Shown one piece after another: positions 1 to 9,109 of a stretch of 12,911 nt of DNA. Position 1 is the first letter of the stretch; every line of letters starts with the position of its first letter. Both the position numbers and the translations under genes were made by a program. The DNA comes from Rhizobiaceae bacterium (lineage in GTDB: Bacteria; Pseudomonadota; Alphaproteobacteria; Rhizobiales; Rhizobiaceae): positions 1-12,911 of the forward strand of contig JAGWJK010000030.1 in NCBI GenBank assembly GCA_028865845.1. Direction: 5' to 3'. The notes below the pieces were generated by a model that saw only the letters and a list, made by a program, of their open reading frames with translations, had not been told where the DNA came from and made no database searches.

Positions 1-477
1 ATCCTGCGTCGAAAGCATTTGGCCGCAAATCTCAAGCGCTCCGCGATGGCAGAGAACAAGGCTCATCCCGCCCTCGAAAGCAATTTCGCTATTTCCCTTG
101 ACGGAGAGGCGCCGCACTGAATGCGTAAAGCGTCCCCGTCGCGTCATCACGTTGAGATCGGTTATCGTCCCATCGATGAGTGTTGCCGAAGTCGGCGCAT
201 CGGCCGCAAAGGGCAGCGGATCACTTGCCTGCGTCAGGCGCACCGGCTCTCGCCCCTCGATGAAGAGGGTCATGCCCTCGCCATCGAGAATGGATAGCGT
301 ACGATCGATGCCCGGAAAGACCGAGAACGGCCCGTCCGTTGCAACGGTCGCCATGCTGACGCGCCAGTCGAAGTCGGCAAGCCCGGCTCCGTTGGGCGAA
401 ACGGCGATCTCCACCGTTTCGCCGCCGCCGTTTTTCCAGGGCATGCGTTTATGGTCGCTGGCGCGCAGGAGCTTCAT
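1..477 (-). CDS. hutD: HutD family protein (partial, C-terminus beyond the left edge)
   Basis: The minus strand is open from an ATG at 477 to the window edge, giving the first 159 residues. The N-terminal motif PWKNGGGET (about residues 13-21) and the later FPGIDRTLSI motif (about 55-64) are hallmarks of the HutD/Ves family, a cupin-like fold of roughly 190 residues, so about 30 residues are probably missing. Family members sit in hut operons and have been proposed to act as a governor or binding protein for hut intermediates; no catalytic role is established. The gene begins 2 bp after the hutU stop, and GGGGAA at the end of hutU serves as its ribosome site, so it is very likely translated from the hutI-hutH-hutU-hutD transcript. 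No frameshift is seen in the visible part. Confidence 0.9.
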   Translation of the reverse strand, partial: MKLLRASDHKRMPWKNGGGETVEIAVSPNGAGLADFDWRVSMATVATDGPFSVFPGIDRTLSILDGEGMTLFIEGREPVRLTQASDPLPFAADAPTSATLIDGTITDLNVMTRRGRFTHSVRRLSVKGNSEIAFEGGMSLVLCHRGALEICGQMLSTQD

Positions 478-479
478 CT

Positions 480-2165
480 TCAGTTCCCCAGGATACCCGG
501 CAGGCGCAGGCCCTTTTCCTTGGCGCAGTCGATGGCGATCTCGTAGCCGGCATCGGCATGGCGCATGACGCCGGTTGCCGGGTCGTTCCAGAGAACGTTT
601 CCGAGGCGGCGTGCCGCATCATCGGTGCCGTCGGCGCAGATGACCATGCCGGAATGCTGGCTGAAGCCCATGCCGACGCCGCCGCCGTGATGCAGCGATA
701 CCCAGGTGGCGCCGGAGGCGGTGTTGAGCAGCGCGTTGAGGAGCGGCCAGTCGGAAACGGCATCCGAACCGTCCTTCATCGCTTCCGTCTCGCGGTTCGG
801 CGAGGCGACCGAGCCGGAATCGAGATGGTCGCGGCCGATGACGACGGGAGCCTTCAGCTCCCCGTTCCTGACCATCTCATTGAAAGCGAGGCCGAGCTTG
901 TGGCGATCGCCGAGGCCGACCCAGCAAATACGCGCCGGCAGGCCCTGGAAAGCGATGCGCTCACGCGCCATGTCGAGCCAGTTGTGCAGATGCTTGTTGT
1001 CAGGCAGCAGCTCCTTCACCTTGGCGTCGGTCTTGTAGATATCCTCCGGATCGCCCGATAGAGCCGCCCAGCGGAACGGGCCGATGCCGCGGCAGAAGAG
1101 CGGGCGGATATAGGCAGGCACGAAGCCGGGGAAGGCAAAGGCGTTTTCGAGACCTTCGTCCTTGGCGACCTGGCGGATATTGTTGCCGTAGTCGAGCGTC
1201 GGAACGCCGGCATCCCAGAAGGCGACCATGGCTTCGACATGCGCCTTCATCGACGCGCGGGCCGCAGCTTCCACGGCCTTCGGATCGCTTTCGCGCTTGG
1301 CCTTGGCTTCAGCGACGGTCCAGCCGGCCGGCAGGTAGCCGTTACGCGGGTCGTGGGCGGAGGTCTGGTCGGTGACGATGTCGGGGCGCGGACCGCCTGA
1401 TTTCATGCGCTTCACCAGCTCCGGGAAGATTTCGGCGGCATTGCCGAGCAGACCGACGGACTTGGCCTCGCCGGCCTTCGTCCACTTGTCGATCAAGGCA
1501 AGCGCTTCATCGAGCGTCTTCGCCTTCTCGTCAACGTAACGGGTGCGCAGGCGGAAATCGATGCGCGTCTCGTCGCTTTCGACCGCGAGGCAGCAGGCAC
1601 CGGCCATGACGGCCGCCAGCGGCTGTGCGCCGCCCATGCCGCCGAGGCCGCCCGTCAGGATCCACTTGCCCTTGAGGTTGCCGTTATAATGCTGGCGGCC
1701 AGCCTCCACGAATGTTTCATAAGTGCCCTGCACGATGCCCTGCGTGCCGATATAGATCCACGAACCGGCCGTCATCTGGCCGTACATGGCAAGGCCCTTC
1801 TTATCCAGCTCGTTGAAGTGATCCCAGGTTGCCCAGTGCGGCACGAGGTTGGAATTGGCAATGAGAACGCGCGGCGCATCCTTGTGCGTGCGGAACACGC
1901 CGACCGGCTTGCCGGACTGCACCAGCAGCGTCTCGTCTTCGTTGAGCGTCTTCAGCGTCGCGACGATCCGGTCGAAATCGTCCCAGGTGCGGGCAGCGCG
2001 ACCGATGCCGCCATAGACGACCAGCTCATTGGGGTTTTCTGCGACGTCGGGGTCGAGGTTGTTCATCAGCATGCGCAGCGGCGCTTCGGTCATCCAGCTC
2101 TTGGCGTTGAGCTCGTCGCCGCGAGGCGCGCGGATTTCGCGGATGTTATGGCGTGGATTGGTCAT
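480..2165 (-). CDS. hutU: Urocanate hydratase (urocanase)
   Basis: This cytoplasmic NAD+-dependent enzyme converts urocanate to 4-imidazolone-5-propionate, the second step of histidine breakdown. The protein is 561 aa, the normal family length. It has the glycine-rich segment [11 protein letters not shown] (171-181) and the urocanase signature around [13 protein letters not shown] (411-423); its Cys414 corresponds to the catalytic Cys410 of the Pseudomonas putida enzyme. The central [12 protein letters not shown] (328-339) and [20 protein letters not shown] (357-376) blocks are also typical. The frame stays open upstream to 2309, but that extension lies inside hutH and is unlike urocanase. 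The ATG at 2165, giving [10 protein letters not shown], matches family N-termini and starts 1 bp after the hutH stop. It is in the operon with hutI and hutH upstream and hutD downstream. Confidence 0.97.
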   Translation of the reverse strand: MTNPRHNIREIRAPRGDELNAKSWMTEAPLRMLMNNLDPDVAENPNELVVYGGIGRAARTWDDFDRIVATLKTLNEDETLLVQSGKPVGVFRTHKDAPRVLIANSNLVPHWATWDHFNELDKKGLAMYGQMTAGSWIYIGTQGIVQGTYETFVEAGRQHYNGNLKGKWILTGGLGGMGGAQPLAAVMAGACCLAVESDETRIDFRLRTRYVDEKAKTLDEALALIDKWTKAGEAKSVGLLGNAAEIFPELVKRMKSGGPRPDIVTDQTSAHDPRNGYLPAGWTVAEAKAKRESDPKAVEAAARASMKAHVEAMVAFWDAGVPTLDYGNNIRQVAKDEGLENAFAFPGFVPAYIRPLFCRGIGPFRWAALSGDPEDIYKTDAKVKELLPDNKHLHNWLDMARERIAFQGLPARICWVGLGDRHKLGLAFNEMVRNGELKAPVVIGRDHLDSGSVASPNRETEAMKDGSDAVSDWPLLNALLNTASGATWVSLHHGGGVGMGFSQHSGMVICADGTDDAARRLGNVLWNDPATGVMRHADAGYEIAIDCAKEKGLRLPGILGN

Positions 2166-2166
2166 G

Positions 2167-3702
2167 TCATATCTCCAGGGATGGCAGGATGCCGGCCGAT
2201 ACGGCTGCGTTGAGGGCGCCGGTGGCGACGAGGTCGCTTGCGGCCTTGAGGTCGTTTGCCATGTAGCGGTCTTCGTCGAGCGACGAGACCGCGGCACGGA
2301 TCGTGGCAATGCTGAGGGTCAATTCCGGGCTCGTCGTCAGCGGCGCGCGCAGCTCGACGCCTTGCGCTGCCGTCAGCGCTTCGATGCCGATGATGCCGAA
2401 AAGATTGTCGGTCATCTGCAGCAGGCGGCGCGCACCGTGGCAGGCCATGGACACATGGTCTTCCTGGTTGGCCGAGGTCGGCGTCGAGTCGACGGAAGCG
2501 GGATGCGACATCTGCTTGTTTTCAGACATCAGCGCCGCCGAGGTGACTTCGGCGATCATCAGCCCGGAGTTCAGACCCGGCTTTTTGGCAAGAAACGCCG
2601 GCAGGCCGTAGCTGAGAGCCGGGTCGACCAGGAGCGCGATACGGCGCTGCGCAATCGCGCCGATCTCGCAGACGGCAATAGCGATCTGGTCGGCGGCGAA
2701 GGCCACGGGCTCGGCGTGGAAATTGCCGCCGGAGACCACCGAACTATCCGAAAGAACCAGCGGATTGTCGGTGACGGCATTGGCTTCGATTTCGAGCGTG
2801 TGGCCGACCGAACGCAACAGATCGAGGCAGGCGCCGTCGACCTGCGGCTGGCAACGGATGCAATAGGGATCCTGCACGCGCTCGTCGCCTTCGATATGGC
2901 TTTCGCGGATGACCGAGCCGGCAAGCAGGCCACGAAGCGCGGCGGCCGTATCGATCTGGCCCCTGTGGCCGCGCAGCGTGTGAATGTCGGGATGGAACGG
3001 CGCCGAGGAGCCCATGGCCGCATCCGTCGACATGGCGCCGGTGATGAGGGCAGCCTGAGCGGCACGATGGGCACGGAAGAGACCGGCGAGCGCAAGCCCC
3101 GTCGACACCTGCGTGCCGTTGATCAGCGCCAACCCTTCCTTGGCGGCAAGGATTACAGCCGTCAAACCGGCCTTTTCGAGCGCAGCGGCGCCCGAAAGCC
3201 GTTCTCCAGCATAAAAGGCTTCGCCATGCCCCATCATCACGGCGGTCATGTGCGCCAGCGGTGCCAGATCGCCCGATGCGCCGACGGAACCCTTTTCCGG
3301 AATGACGGGCACGACGCCCTTTTCCAGCATGGCTTCGATCAGCCGCACCAGCTCCAGCCGCACGCCGGAGGCGCCGCGGCCGAGCGAAACCAGCTTCAGC
3401 GACATGATCAGCCGAACGACGTTTTCCGGCAGCGGCTGCCCTACGCCGCAGCAATGCGACAGAATGAGGTTGCGCTGCAGCGTTGCGACATCGGCGCTGT
3501 CGATCTTGATCGAAGCCAGTTTGCCGAAGCCGGTATTGATGCCGTAGACCGGCGCGTTGCCGGCGGCGATTTCAGCGATGCGGGCGGCGGCCTTGGCAAT
3601 GCCGGCATCGAAGGACGAATCGAGCTTAGCCGGCTCGCCGGTCCAGTAAATGGCCGCAAGCTGCGCCAGCGAGACGGAGCCTGGATGGAGCGTGATGGTC
3701 AT
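2167..3702 (-). CDS. hutH: Histidine ammonia-lyase (canonical, MIO-containing)
   Basis: This cytoplasmic enzyme removes ammonia from L-histidine to give trans-urocanate, the first step of the pathway. It is 511 aa. The MIO-forming triad Ala142-Ser143-Gly144 is present in [14 protein letters not shown] (138-151), in exactly the numbering of the P. putida enzyme. Other active-site residues are also conserved: Tyr53 in YGINTGFG, His83 in SHCCGVG, Asn195 in NGT, Tyr280 and Arg283 in QDPYCIR, Phe328 in GNFH, and Glu414 in NQEDH. The start codon overlaps the hutI stop by 4 bp (ATGA), indicating translational coupling. With all catalytic residues intact, this is the working HAL of the locus, in contrast to the paralogue at 7523-9022. 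Confidence 0.97.
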   Translation of the reverse strand: MTITLHPGSVSLAQLAAIYWTGEPAKLDSSFDAGIAKAAARIAEIAAGNAPVYGINTGFGKLASIKIDSADVATLQRNLILSHCCGVGQPLPENVVRLIMSLKLVSLGRGASGVRLELVRLIEAMLEKGVVPVIPEKGSVGASGDLAPLAHMTAVMMGHGEAFYAGERLSGAAALEKAGLTAVILAAKEGLALINGTQVSTGLALAGLFRAHRAAQAALITGAMSTDAAMGSSAPFHPDIHTLRGHRGQIDTAAALRGLLAGSVIRESHIEGDERVQDPYCIRCQPQVDGACLDLLRSVGHTLEIEANAVTDNPLVLSDSSVVSGGNFHAEPVAFAADQIAIAVCEIGAIAQRRIALLVDPALSYGLPAFLAKKPGLNSGLMIAEVTSAALMSENKQMSHPASVDSTPTSANQEDHVSMACHGARRLLQMTDNLFGIIGIEALTAAQGVELRAPLTTSPELTLSIATIRAAVSSLDEDRYMANDLKAASDLVATGALNAAVSAGILPSLEI

Positions 3703-4955
3703 CGGTCGAATCTTTCCCCCTTGAAGATGCGCGCATGCAGCGGATTGAAGCCAATGCGGTAGACGAGTTCAGCCGGGCTTTCGATGTCCCAGACCGCGAA
3801 ATCCGCCGACTTGCCGGCGTCCAGCGTCCCGGTCTCGCCGAGAAGTCCGAGAGCGCGGGCGCCCTCTCGCGTGGCGCCGACGATGCACTCTTCGACCGTC
3901 AGGCCGAACAGCGTGGCAGCCATGTTCATGGTGAGAAGCATCGAGGTCAGCGGCGAGGTGCCGGGATTGCAGTCGGTGGCGATGGCAATGGAAACGCCAG
4001 CTTCGCGCAGCGCCTTGACCGGCGGCTTCTGCTTTTCATGGATCGCGTAGAACGCGCCCGGCAGTAGAACCGCAACGGTGCCGGCGGCGGCCATCGCCTT
4101 CACGCCGTCTTCATCGAGATATTCGAGATGATCGGCAGATAGCGCGCCATAGGATGCCGCAAGCTTGGCGCCCCCGAGATTGGAAAGCTGCTCGGCATGC
4201 AGTTTGACGGGTATGCCCAGGCTCTTGGCGAGATCGAAAACCTGGGCGATCTCGGCCGTCGAGAAGGCGATGCCCTCGCAGAAGCCGTCGACGGCGTCAA
4301 CGAGGCCCTGCGCCTGCGCCTGTCCCAGCCCCGGCAGCACGACTTCGCCGATATAGTCGCCATTGCGGCCCTTATATTCGGCCGGCGTTGCATGCGCGGC
4401 GAGATAGGAGGTGACGATGCGGACGGGACGGACTTTTTCCAAGGCGCGTGCCGCGCGCAACATCGTCAGCTCGGACTCGATGCTCAGACCATAACCCGAC
4501 TTGATTTCGACGGTCGAGACACCCTCGGCGAGAAGCGTGTCGAGCCGCGGGAGTGCAGCCGCCACCAGACCCTCTACCGATAGTGCCCGCGTCGCCGTGA
4601 CCGAAGACACGATACCGCCGCCGGCACGAGCGATCTCTTCATAGGTGGCGCCTTCGAGCCGCATTTCGAACTCGCGGGCGCGATTGCCGCCATGAACGAT
4701 ATGGGTGTGGCAATCGACGAGCCCGGGGGTGATCCACCGGCGCTCGACGTCGATGACGACAGCTTCGCCGATATCGGGCAAATCGCTCTCTTGCCCGGCA
4801 AAGACGATACGGCCGTCCCGAATGAGGATCGCACCGTCCTCGACAATGCCGAGCCCGCCGCTTCCTTCGCTAAGCGTCGCCAGGCGCGCATTGCGCCAGA
4901 GGCAGCCCGCGCCCTTGGTCGTGTCGACGTTTTCCGAAAAATTGTTCCCACGCAT
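3699..4955 (-). CDS. hutI: Imidazolonepropionase
   Basis: This cytoplasmic metal-dependent amidohydrolase opens 4-imidazolone-5-propionate to N-formimino-L-glutamate. From the chosen start it is 418 aa, the usual length. Metal ligands are visible as His83 and His85 (CHTH), His253 (KLHAEQ), His276 (ADHLE) and Asp328 ([10 protein letters not shown]). The ATG at 4955 ([10 protein letters not shown]) is chosen because AAAAGG lies about 10 nt upstream. An in-frame ATG at 4976 has no ribosome site, and the frame reaches 5084 only by crossing the operator and the divergent hutF start, so those starts are disfavoured. It is the first gene of the minus-strand hut operon, its stop overlaps the hutH start, and its promoter region holds the probable HutC operator. 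Confidence 0.95.
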   Translation of the reverse strand: MRGNNFSENVDTTKGAGCLWRNARLATLSEGSGGLGIVEDGAILIRDGRIVFAGQESDLPDIGEAVVIDVERRWITPGLVDCHTHIVHGGNRAREFEMRLEGATYEEIARAGGGIVSSVTATRALSVEGLVAAALPRLDTLLAEGVSTVEIKSGYGLSIESELTMLRAARALEKVRPVRIVTSYLAAHATPAEYKGRNGDYIGEVVLPGLGQAQAQGLVDAVDGFCEGIAFSTAEIAQVFDLAKSLGIPVKLHAEQLSNLGGAKLAASYGALSADHLEYLDEDGVKAMAAAGTVAVLLPGAFYAIHEKQKPPVKALREAGVSIAIATDCNPGTSPLTSMLLTMNMAATLFGLTVEECIVGATREGARALGLLGETGTLDAGKSADFAVWDIESPAELVYRIGFNPLHARIFKGERFDR

Positions 4956-4982
4956 CAGCTTTACGCCTTTTCTCATGGGTTG

Positions 4983-5000
4983 ATAATGTATATACATAAT
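4983..5000. promoter_or_regulatory. Probable HutC operator in the divergent hutI/hutF promoter region
   Basis: The 12-mer ATGTATATACAT at 4986-4997 is a perfect palindrome. It extends to 4983-5000 with one mismatched pair (ATAATGTATATACATAAT). It sits in the roughly 100-bp gap between divergent hutI and hutF. HutC repressors of the GntR family are known to bind TGTA-N2-TACA sites, which this contains, and a hutC gene lies close by. One bound repressor could shut both transcription units until urocanate, the usual HutC inducer, builds up. The -35 and -10 elements of either gene are not clear to me. Confidence 0.75.
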
Positions 5001-5056
5001 GAAGAGGCTGACAAGAGGGATTTTGGGCTCTGCATCCAAAAGGAAAGGGTTAGGCC

Positions 5057-6400
5057 ATGCTGAAACTTCATGCGCGCTCGGCACTGTTGAACGATGGATG
5101 GCAGGAAAATGTCCGCCTGACGTTGGCGGATGGCCGCATCACCGCCATCGAAACCGGGGTCGCCGCCGAGGCCGGCGACGAGCGGCATCAGGTCATCGTG
5201 CCCGCTATGCCGAACCTGCACAGCCACGCCTTCCAGCGCGCCATGGCCGGCCTTGCCGAAGTCCGCGGCCCGGCGGACGACAGCTTCTGGAGTTGGCGCA
5301 CCGTCATGTACAAGTTCGCGCTCTCGATGACCCCGGAGCATGTCGAGGCAGTGGCGGCGCAGCTCTATATGGAAATGCTCGAAGCCGGCTTTTCCCGCGT
5401 CGGGGAGTTTCACTATCTCCACCACGACAAGGACGGCAGCCCCTATGCCAATATCGCCGAACTCGCCGAGCGCATCGCAGCCGCCAGCAGCGAGACGGGC
5501 ATCGGCCTGACGCTGCTGCCGGTCTTCTATGCGCATTCCGGCTTCGGCGGCACGGCGCCCATCGAAGGACAGCGGCGCTTCATCAATTCGCTCGATCGCT
5601 TCGAGTCACTGATAGCCGGCTGCCGCACGATCGTCGATCGGCTCCCGGGTGCAGAACTGGGTATCGCTCCGCACAGCCTGCGCGCGGCAACCCCGCAGGA
5701 GCTTGAAAAACTCATTCCGCTTGCCGGCGATGGGCCGATCCACATCCATGTCGCGGAACAGGTGAAGGAAGTCGAGGACTGCGTTGCCTGGTCCGGTGCG
5801 CGGCCGGTCGAATGGCTGCTCGATCACGCGCCGGTCGACCATCGCTGGTGCCTGATCCACGCCACCCACATGACCGACGACGAAACCCGGCGTATGGCTA
5901 CAAGCGGCGCGATCGCCGGCCTCTGCCCCATCACCGAGGCCAACCTCGGCGACGGCACCTTTTCCGCGCCGCTGTTCCTTTCCGCAGGCGGCCGTTACGG
6001 CATCGGGTCGGATTCCAATATCCTGATTTCCGTGCCCGCCGAGTTGCGGCAGCTGGAATATTCGCAGCGCCTGGCACTGAGGGCCCGCAACGTCGTCGCG
6101 ACATCAGGCGGCTCGACCGCGCGGATGCTGTTCGATCAGGCGCTCATCGGTGGCGGCGCAGCGCTGAGGGCCCCGGCGGGGCTTGCGATCGGCAACCATG
6201 CCGATCTGGTGTCCCTCAACGTCAACGCCGTGCCCTATCTTTCCGGCGATCAGATTCTCGACCAATGGATGTTTGCCGGCGATGTCGTGGTCGACAGCGT
6301 CTGGGCGCAAGGTAAGAAACAGGTCGAAGGCGGACGGCATCTTCGGCGCGAAGCAATTTCGGCACGTTTCCGCACCGCGATGGGTGAACTGCTCGGTTGA
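5057..6400 (+). CDS. hutF: Formimidoylglutamate deiminase
   Basis: The enzyme hydrolyses N-formimino-L-glutamate to N-formyl-L-glutamate and ammonia in the cytoplasm. This is the branch used by Pseudomonas and rhizobia instead of direct HutG hydrolysis to formamide. The 447-aa protein has the amidohydrolase layout: [14 protein letters not shown] with His55 and His57, HIHVAEQ with His231, [12 protein letters not shown] with His268 and His271, and GIGSDSN with Asp319. The ATG at 5057 follows an AGGAAAGGG ribosome site at 5041-5049. It is divergent from hutI and followed 98 bp later by hutC, probably in the same transcript. The N-formylglutamate deformylase needed to finish the pathway is not in the window. 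Confidence 0.95.
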   Translation: MLKLHARSALLNDGWQENVRLTLADGRITAIETGVAAEAGDERHQVIVPAMPNLHSHAFQRAMAGLAEVRGPADDSFWSWRTVMYKFALSMTPEHVEAVAAQLYMEMLEAGFSRVGEFHYLHHDKDGSPYANIAELAERIAAASSETGIGLTLLPVFYAHSGFGGTAPIEGQRRFINSLDRFESLIAGCRTIVDRLPGAELGIAPHSLRAATPQELEKLIPLAGDGPIHIHVAEQVKEVEDCVAWSGARPVEWLLDHAPVDHRWCLIHATHMTDDETRRMATSGAIAGLCPITEANLGDGTFSAPLFLSAGGRYGIGSDSNILISVPAELRQLEYSQRLALRARNVVATSGGSTARMLFDQALIGGGAALRAPAGLAIGNHADLVSLNVNAVPYLSGDQILDQWMFAGDVVVDSVWAQGKKQVEGGRHLRREAISARFRTAMGELLG

Positions 6401-6453
6401 GAAAGCACTTTTCGCGGCACGGAATGCTTCGTAAATAAGCTTGCGAGTCGGAT

Positions 6454-6477
6454 AGACCGGCGACAAGAAACCGGTCT
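6454..6477 (+). other. Short inverted repeat between hutF and hutC
   Basis: AGACCGG (6454-6460) and CCGGTCT (6471-6477) form a perfect 7-bp stem with a 10-nt loop in the hutF-hutC gap. No T-run follows, so it is not a convincing intrinsic terminator. It ends shortly before the GAGGAA ribosome site of hutC and could stabilise or tune the mRNA. It lacks the TGTA-N2-TACA pattern, so it is not a HutC operator. Confidence 0.35.
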
Positions 6478-6498
6478 CACGAGGAAACGATCGACGGC

Positions 6499-7218
6499 AT
6501 GGCGACAGACAAAGAGGCGACCCTGCATCAGCGTATCCTCAGCGATATCGAGGGCCGGATCGTTTCCGGCGACTGGCCGCCGGGCCACCGCATCCCCTTC
6601 GAACTCGCGCTTGCAGAGCAATATGACTGCTCGCGCATGACCGTGAACAAGGTGCTGACGCAGCTTGCCCGGGCGGGATTGATCGAGCGGCGCAAGCGCT
6701 CCGGCAGCTTCGTGACGCAGCCGCAGGCACAGTCGGCGGTTTTGGAAATTCACGACATCAAGTCGGAAGTCCTGTCGCTGAACCTTCCTTATTCCCACAG
6801 GATCACCAGGGTTGCGAAGCGCAAGGGCCGCGCTGACGACGGACGGCGGCTGCAATTTGCCGGCCCGGTTTCGGTGCTCGAAGTCGTCTGCATTCATTAT
6901 GCGGGCCGCCGGCCCTTCTGCATCGAGGAGCGCGTCATCAATCTCGACGCCGTACCGGAAGCCGAAACCGTCGATTTCGATGAATTGCCGCCGGGACCGT
7001 GGCTGATCAACCAGGTACCCTGGAGCACCGCCGAACATCAGATCCGCGCCGTCTCAGCCGAAACCGAAGCCGCCGCAGGCCTCGATATCGCCAAGGGAGC
7101 GGCCTGCCTCGTCATCGAAAGACGCACGTGGAGCAGCCTCGGCCCGATTACGCACGTGCGCCTTACCTATCCCGGCGACCGCCACACCTTGGTGGCGCAT
7201 TTTACCCCCTCGAGCTAG
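6499..7218 (+). CDS. hutC: Histidine utilization repressor, GntR family (HutC)
   Basis: This is a cytoplasmic DNA-binding repressor of hut genes; family members release DNA when urocanate binds. The 239-aa protein has an N-terminal GntR winged helix (about 8-75), including LALAEQYDCSRMTVNKVL (36-53) with the recognition helix and the wing ERRKRSGSFV (63-72). A C-terminal UTRA effector domain (about 95-235) follows, with WSTAEHQIRA and the terminal VRLTYPGDRHTLVAHF typical of HutC. The ATG at 6499 is preceded by GAGGAA at 6481-6486, rather far upstream. It lies 98 bp downstream of hutF. No TGTA-N2-TACA operator is visible in that gap, so any autoregulation probably works through the hutF promoter. 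It converges with a small gene 4 bp beyond its stop. Confidence 0.93.
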   Translation: MATDKEATLHQRILSDIEGRIVSGDWPPGHRIPFELALAEQYDCSRMTVNKVLTQLARAGLIERRKRSGSFVTQPQAQSAVLEIHDIKSEVLSLNLPYSHRITRVAKRKGRADDGRRLQFAGPVSVLEVVCIHYAGRRPFCIEERVINLDAVPEAETVDFDELPPGPWLINQVPWSTAEHQIRAVSAETEAAAGLDIAKGAACLVIERRTWSSLGPITHVRLTYPGDRHTLVAHFTPSS

Positions 7219-7222
7219 GAGC

Positions 7223-7375
7223 CTACTGCCGCTGAACAGAGGTCTGCTGATTGGGAATAAGATTGTCTGACTGATGGATCGGCCGTGCTGGATTGACCAG
7301 CAAGATGCTCAGCGCAATCAGCACCAAAGCAAGAACAAGGGTGAGGCCGATCAGAAACGGGCGTATCGCGGTCAT
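7223..7375 (-). CDS. Small single-span membrane protein (50 aa), unknown function
   Basis: The ATG at 7375 has an excellent ribosome site, GGAGGA, about 6 nt upstream, which decides this start over the longer open frame reaching 7549. The 50-residue product has a short basic N-terminus (MTAIRP), one strongly hydrophobic helix at about residues 7-27, and a polar Gln/Asn-rich tail, so it should sit in the inner membrane. I do not recognise a family. It converges with hutC, with 4 bp between the stops, and is divergent from the HAL-like gene. A candidate promoter lies just upstream. Its strong translation signal and clean membrane segment argue that it is real, but the evidence is limited by its size. 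Confidence 0.6.
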   Translation of the reverse strand: MTAIRPFLIGLTLVLALVLIALSILLVNPARPIHQSDNLIPNQQTSVQRQ

Positions 7376-7402
7376 CTCTGTCCTCCATTTCCCTATAAGA
7401 GG

Positions 7403-7431
7403 GGGATATCGCCGCAGAATGGGAATTTCAA
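7403..7431 (-). promoter_or_regulatory. Candidate sigma-70-type promoter for the small membrane protein
   Basis: Read on the minus strand, TTGAAA (7431-7426) is followed after 17 bp by TATCCC (7408-7403). The overlapping GATATC gives a fair fit to the rhizobial CTTGAC/CTATAT pattern. It lies about 30 bp upstream of the start at 7375, leaving room for the GGAGGA ribosome site. The -10 match is modest. Confidence 0.3.
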
Positions 7432-7522
7432 GGCAGCCGAGGCTTATTAGGCCGGAAACATTGTGCCAGCCTTGAACAAGGAAATTGCAGTCACGGGATT
7501 TCGGTTCCGATAACAGAGGAAA

Positions 7523-9022
7523 ATGATCACCATGGTCGTGACGATCCAAACCACTTTGGGGTGGCGCGATATCGCCAATGTCGCCGACGGCGAGGCACTC
7601 GTTTTAAGCACTGAGACTTGGGGACGGATCGAAAACGCTAGCCGCATCGTCAACAGCATCGTCGAAACCGGTATCCGGGCCTATGGCGTCAACACGGGCG
7701 TTGGCGCCCTGTCGGACACCGTCGTCGACCGGGCATCGCAGAGCCGTCTGTCGCGCAATATTGTCCTCAGCCATGCCTGCGGCGTCGGCGAACTGCTTGA
7801 GCCCCGCGCGGTACGCGCCGTCATCGCCGCGCAGATCGCCAATTTCGCCCATGGCTATTCCGGCGTGCGCCGCGAGATCGTCGAACATCTGCTGGCTTTC
7901 CTCGAAAAGGATTGCATTCCCGATGTGCCGTCCAAGGGCTCGGCCGGTTATCTGACGCACAATGCCCATACGGCGCTGGTGCTGATCGGCGAAGGCTCGG
8001 CCCGTGTCGGCGGCGTGGCGATGTCGGGGCGCGACGCGCTCAGCGCAATCGGCCTGAAGCCTCTGACCCTCAGCGCCAAGGAGGGCCTGAGCCTCGTCAA
8101 CGGCACTGCCTGCGCCACCGGCCTCTTCAGCGTCGCGCTCGCCCGCGCCGAACGGCTGCTCGCCTGGGCCGATGCCGTTGCGGCTTTGACGCTGGAAGCG
8201 ACGGGGGCGCAGATGACGGCGTTCGACGAAACCGTACTTGCCCTGCGCAAGACGCCTGAGATCGGCAAGGTCGGGGCAGCGCTGAGAGCGCGGCTGCAGG
8301 GAAGCGGATTGATTGCGGCCGCCATCGGCAGGCGCACCCAGGATGCCCTCAGCCTTCGCGCCATTCCGCACGCACACGGCGCCGCCCTTGGCGTCTTCGA
8401 TTTCGCAGCCGGCGTTGCCGATCAGGAACTTGCTTCCGTCACAGACAATCCCGCCGTCTCCGGAACACCGGAAAATCCGATCGTGTCATCCGAGGCGCAT
8501 GCCGTATCGCCTGCCCTCGGCCAGGCCGCCGACCATCTCGCCATTGCCCTGGCGCAGATCGGCGCCATGAGCGAACGCCGGATGGACCGGCTGGTCAACC
8601 CGCTGGTGAGCGGCCTGCCGCCATTCCTCGCAAGCGACGCCGGCAGCCATTCGGGCTTCATGATCGCGCAATATACCGCAGCGGCCCTCAGCAACGAAAA
8701 TCGCCGCCTTGCCGCCCCGGCAAGCACCGACGGGGGCCTCACATCCGGCCTGCAGGAGGATTTCCTGGCGCATCCGACCGCCGCGGCCAACAAGCTGCTC
8801 GCGGTTCTGGACAACGCAGAATATATCCTCGGCATCGAGTTGATGGCGGCAGCGCAGGCGCATGATTTTCTGGAAACGACCGCATCGCGGGCGTTAGGCA
8901 CCGATGTTATTCATCAGCTCGTGCGCTCGCATATAGCGCACTATGATGATGATCGGCCGCTCAATCGCGATATGGAAGCTATGCGGTCGCTTCTGCGCAA
9001 TTCAGATCCTCCGCTGGTATAG
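7523..9022 (+). CDS. HAL/PAL-family protein lacking the MIO-forming Ala-Ser-Gly triad
   Basis: The 499-aa protein clearly belongs to the histidine/aromatic ammonia-lyase family: YGVNTGVG (54-61, Tyr54 like HAL Tyr53), NIVLSHACGVGE (79-90), KEGLSLVNGT (186-195, Asn193), DNP (308-310) and LQEDF (410-414, Glu412 like HAL Glu414). Where HutH has [14 protein letters not shown] it has GSAGYLTHNAH (139-149), three residues shorter with the Ala-Ser-Gly triad gone. The HAL Tyr280 position is Leu276 (QDALSLR), and the GNFH segment is replaced (SSEAH, 322-326). It therefore cannot form the usual MIO group and should not be annotated as an active HAL. It may catalyse an MIO-independent elimination, bind a ligand, or be inactive. 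The frame is intact with normal codon use. GAGGA at 7516-7520 is close to the ATG at 7523; an in-frame ATG at 7532 is an alternative start. It sits downstream of the hut genes but outside their operons. Confidence 0.88.
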   Translation: MITMVVTIQTTLGWRDIANVADGEALVLSTETWGRIENASRIVNSIVETGIRAYGVNTGVGALSDTVVDRASQSRLSRNIVLSHACGVGELLEPRAVRAVIAAQIANFAHGYSGVRREIVEHLLAFLEKDCIPDVPSKGSAGYLTHNAHTALVLIGEGSARVGGVAMSGRDALSAIGLKPLTLSAKEGLSLVNGTACATGLFSVALARAERLLAWADAVAALTLEATGAQMTAFDETVLALRKTPEIGKVGAALRARLQGSGLIAAAIGRRTQDALSLRAIPHAHGAALGVFDFAAGVADQELASVTDNPAVSGTPENPIVSSEAHAVSPALGQAADHLAIALAQIGAMSERRMDRLVNPLVSGLPPFLASDAGSHSGFMIAQYTAAALSNENRRLAAPASTDGGLTSGLQEDFLAHPTAAANKLLAVLDNAEYILGIELMAAAQAHDFLETTASRALGTDVIHQLVRSHIAHYDDDRPLNRDMEAMRSLLRNSDPPLV

Positions 9023-9109
9023 ACCGCCTAAAACAGAGGCCGAATGGCCGGGGAAACATTTCTCTCGCCCCTCGTGGGCGGGAAGCAGCTCCAGGCAGCC
9101 ATCGTGGGC

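Noticed and set aside
98..568. 156-codon plus-strand open frame at the left edge
   Set aside because: It is antisense to hutD and the end of hutU; the minus strand carries the clear HutD motifs.
2166..2309. Upstream extension of hutU to 2309
   Set aside because: The extra 48 residues fall inside hutH and do not resemble urocanase; the ATG at 2165 gives the standard N-terminus.
2029..3762. 577-codon open frame on the plus strand
   Set aside because: It lies opposite hutH and part of hutU, has Arg/Gly/Asp-rich sequence without recognisable domains, and is explained by GC-rich third-position bias of the real genes.
4692..5063. Plus-strand frames opposite the start of hutI (such as 4692-5063)
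   Set aside because: Low-complexity shadow sequence antisense to the N-terminal part of HutI; no ribosome site or family resemblance.
4956..5084. Upstream extension of hutI to 5084
   Set aside because: It would read through the operator and the divergent hutF start, and has no ribosome site or family similarity.
7485..7514. TTGCAG-18-GATAAC as promoter of the HAL-like gene
   Set aside because: The predicted start of transcription (about 7521) would lie after the GAGGA ribosome site, so it is unlikely to be used.
7523..9022. Annotation of this gene as a second active histidine ammonia-lyase (hutH2)
   Set aside because: The Ala-Ser-Gly triad required for the MIO cofactor is absent, and two further active-site positions differ.
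9064..9077. GC-rich short inverted repeat after the HAL-like gene as a terminator
   Set aside because: The stem is about 5 bp and there is no T-run; not distinguishable from background in GC-rich DNA.
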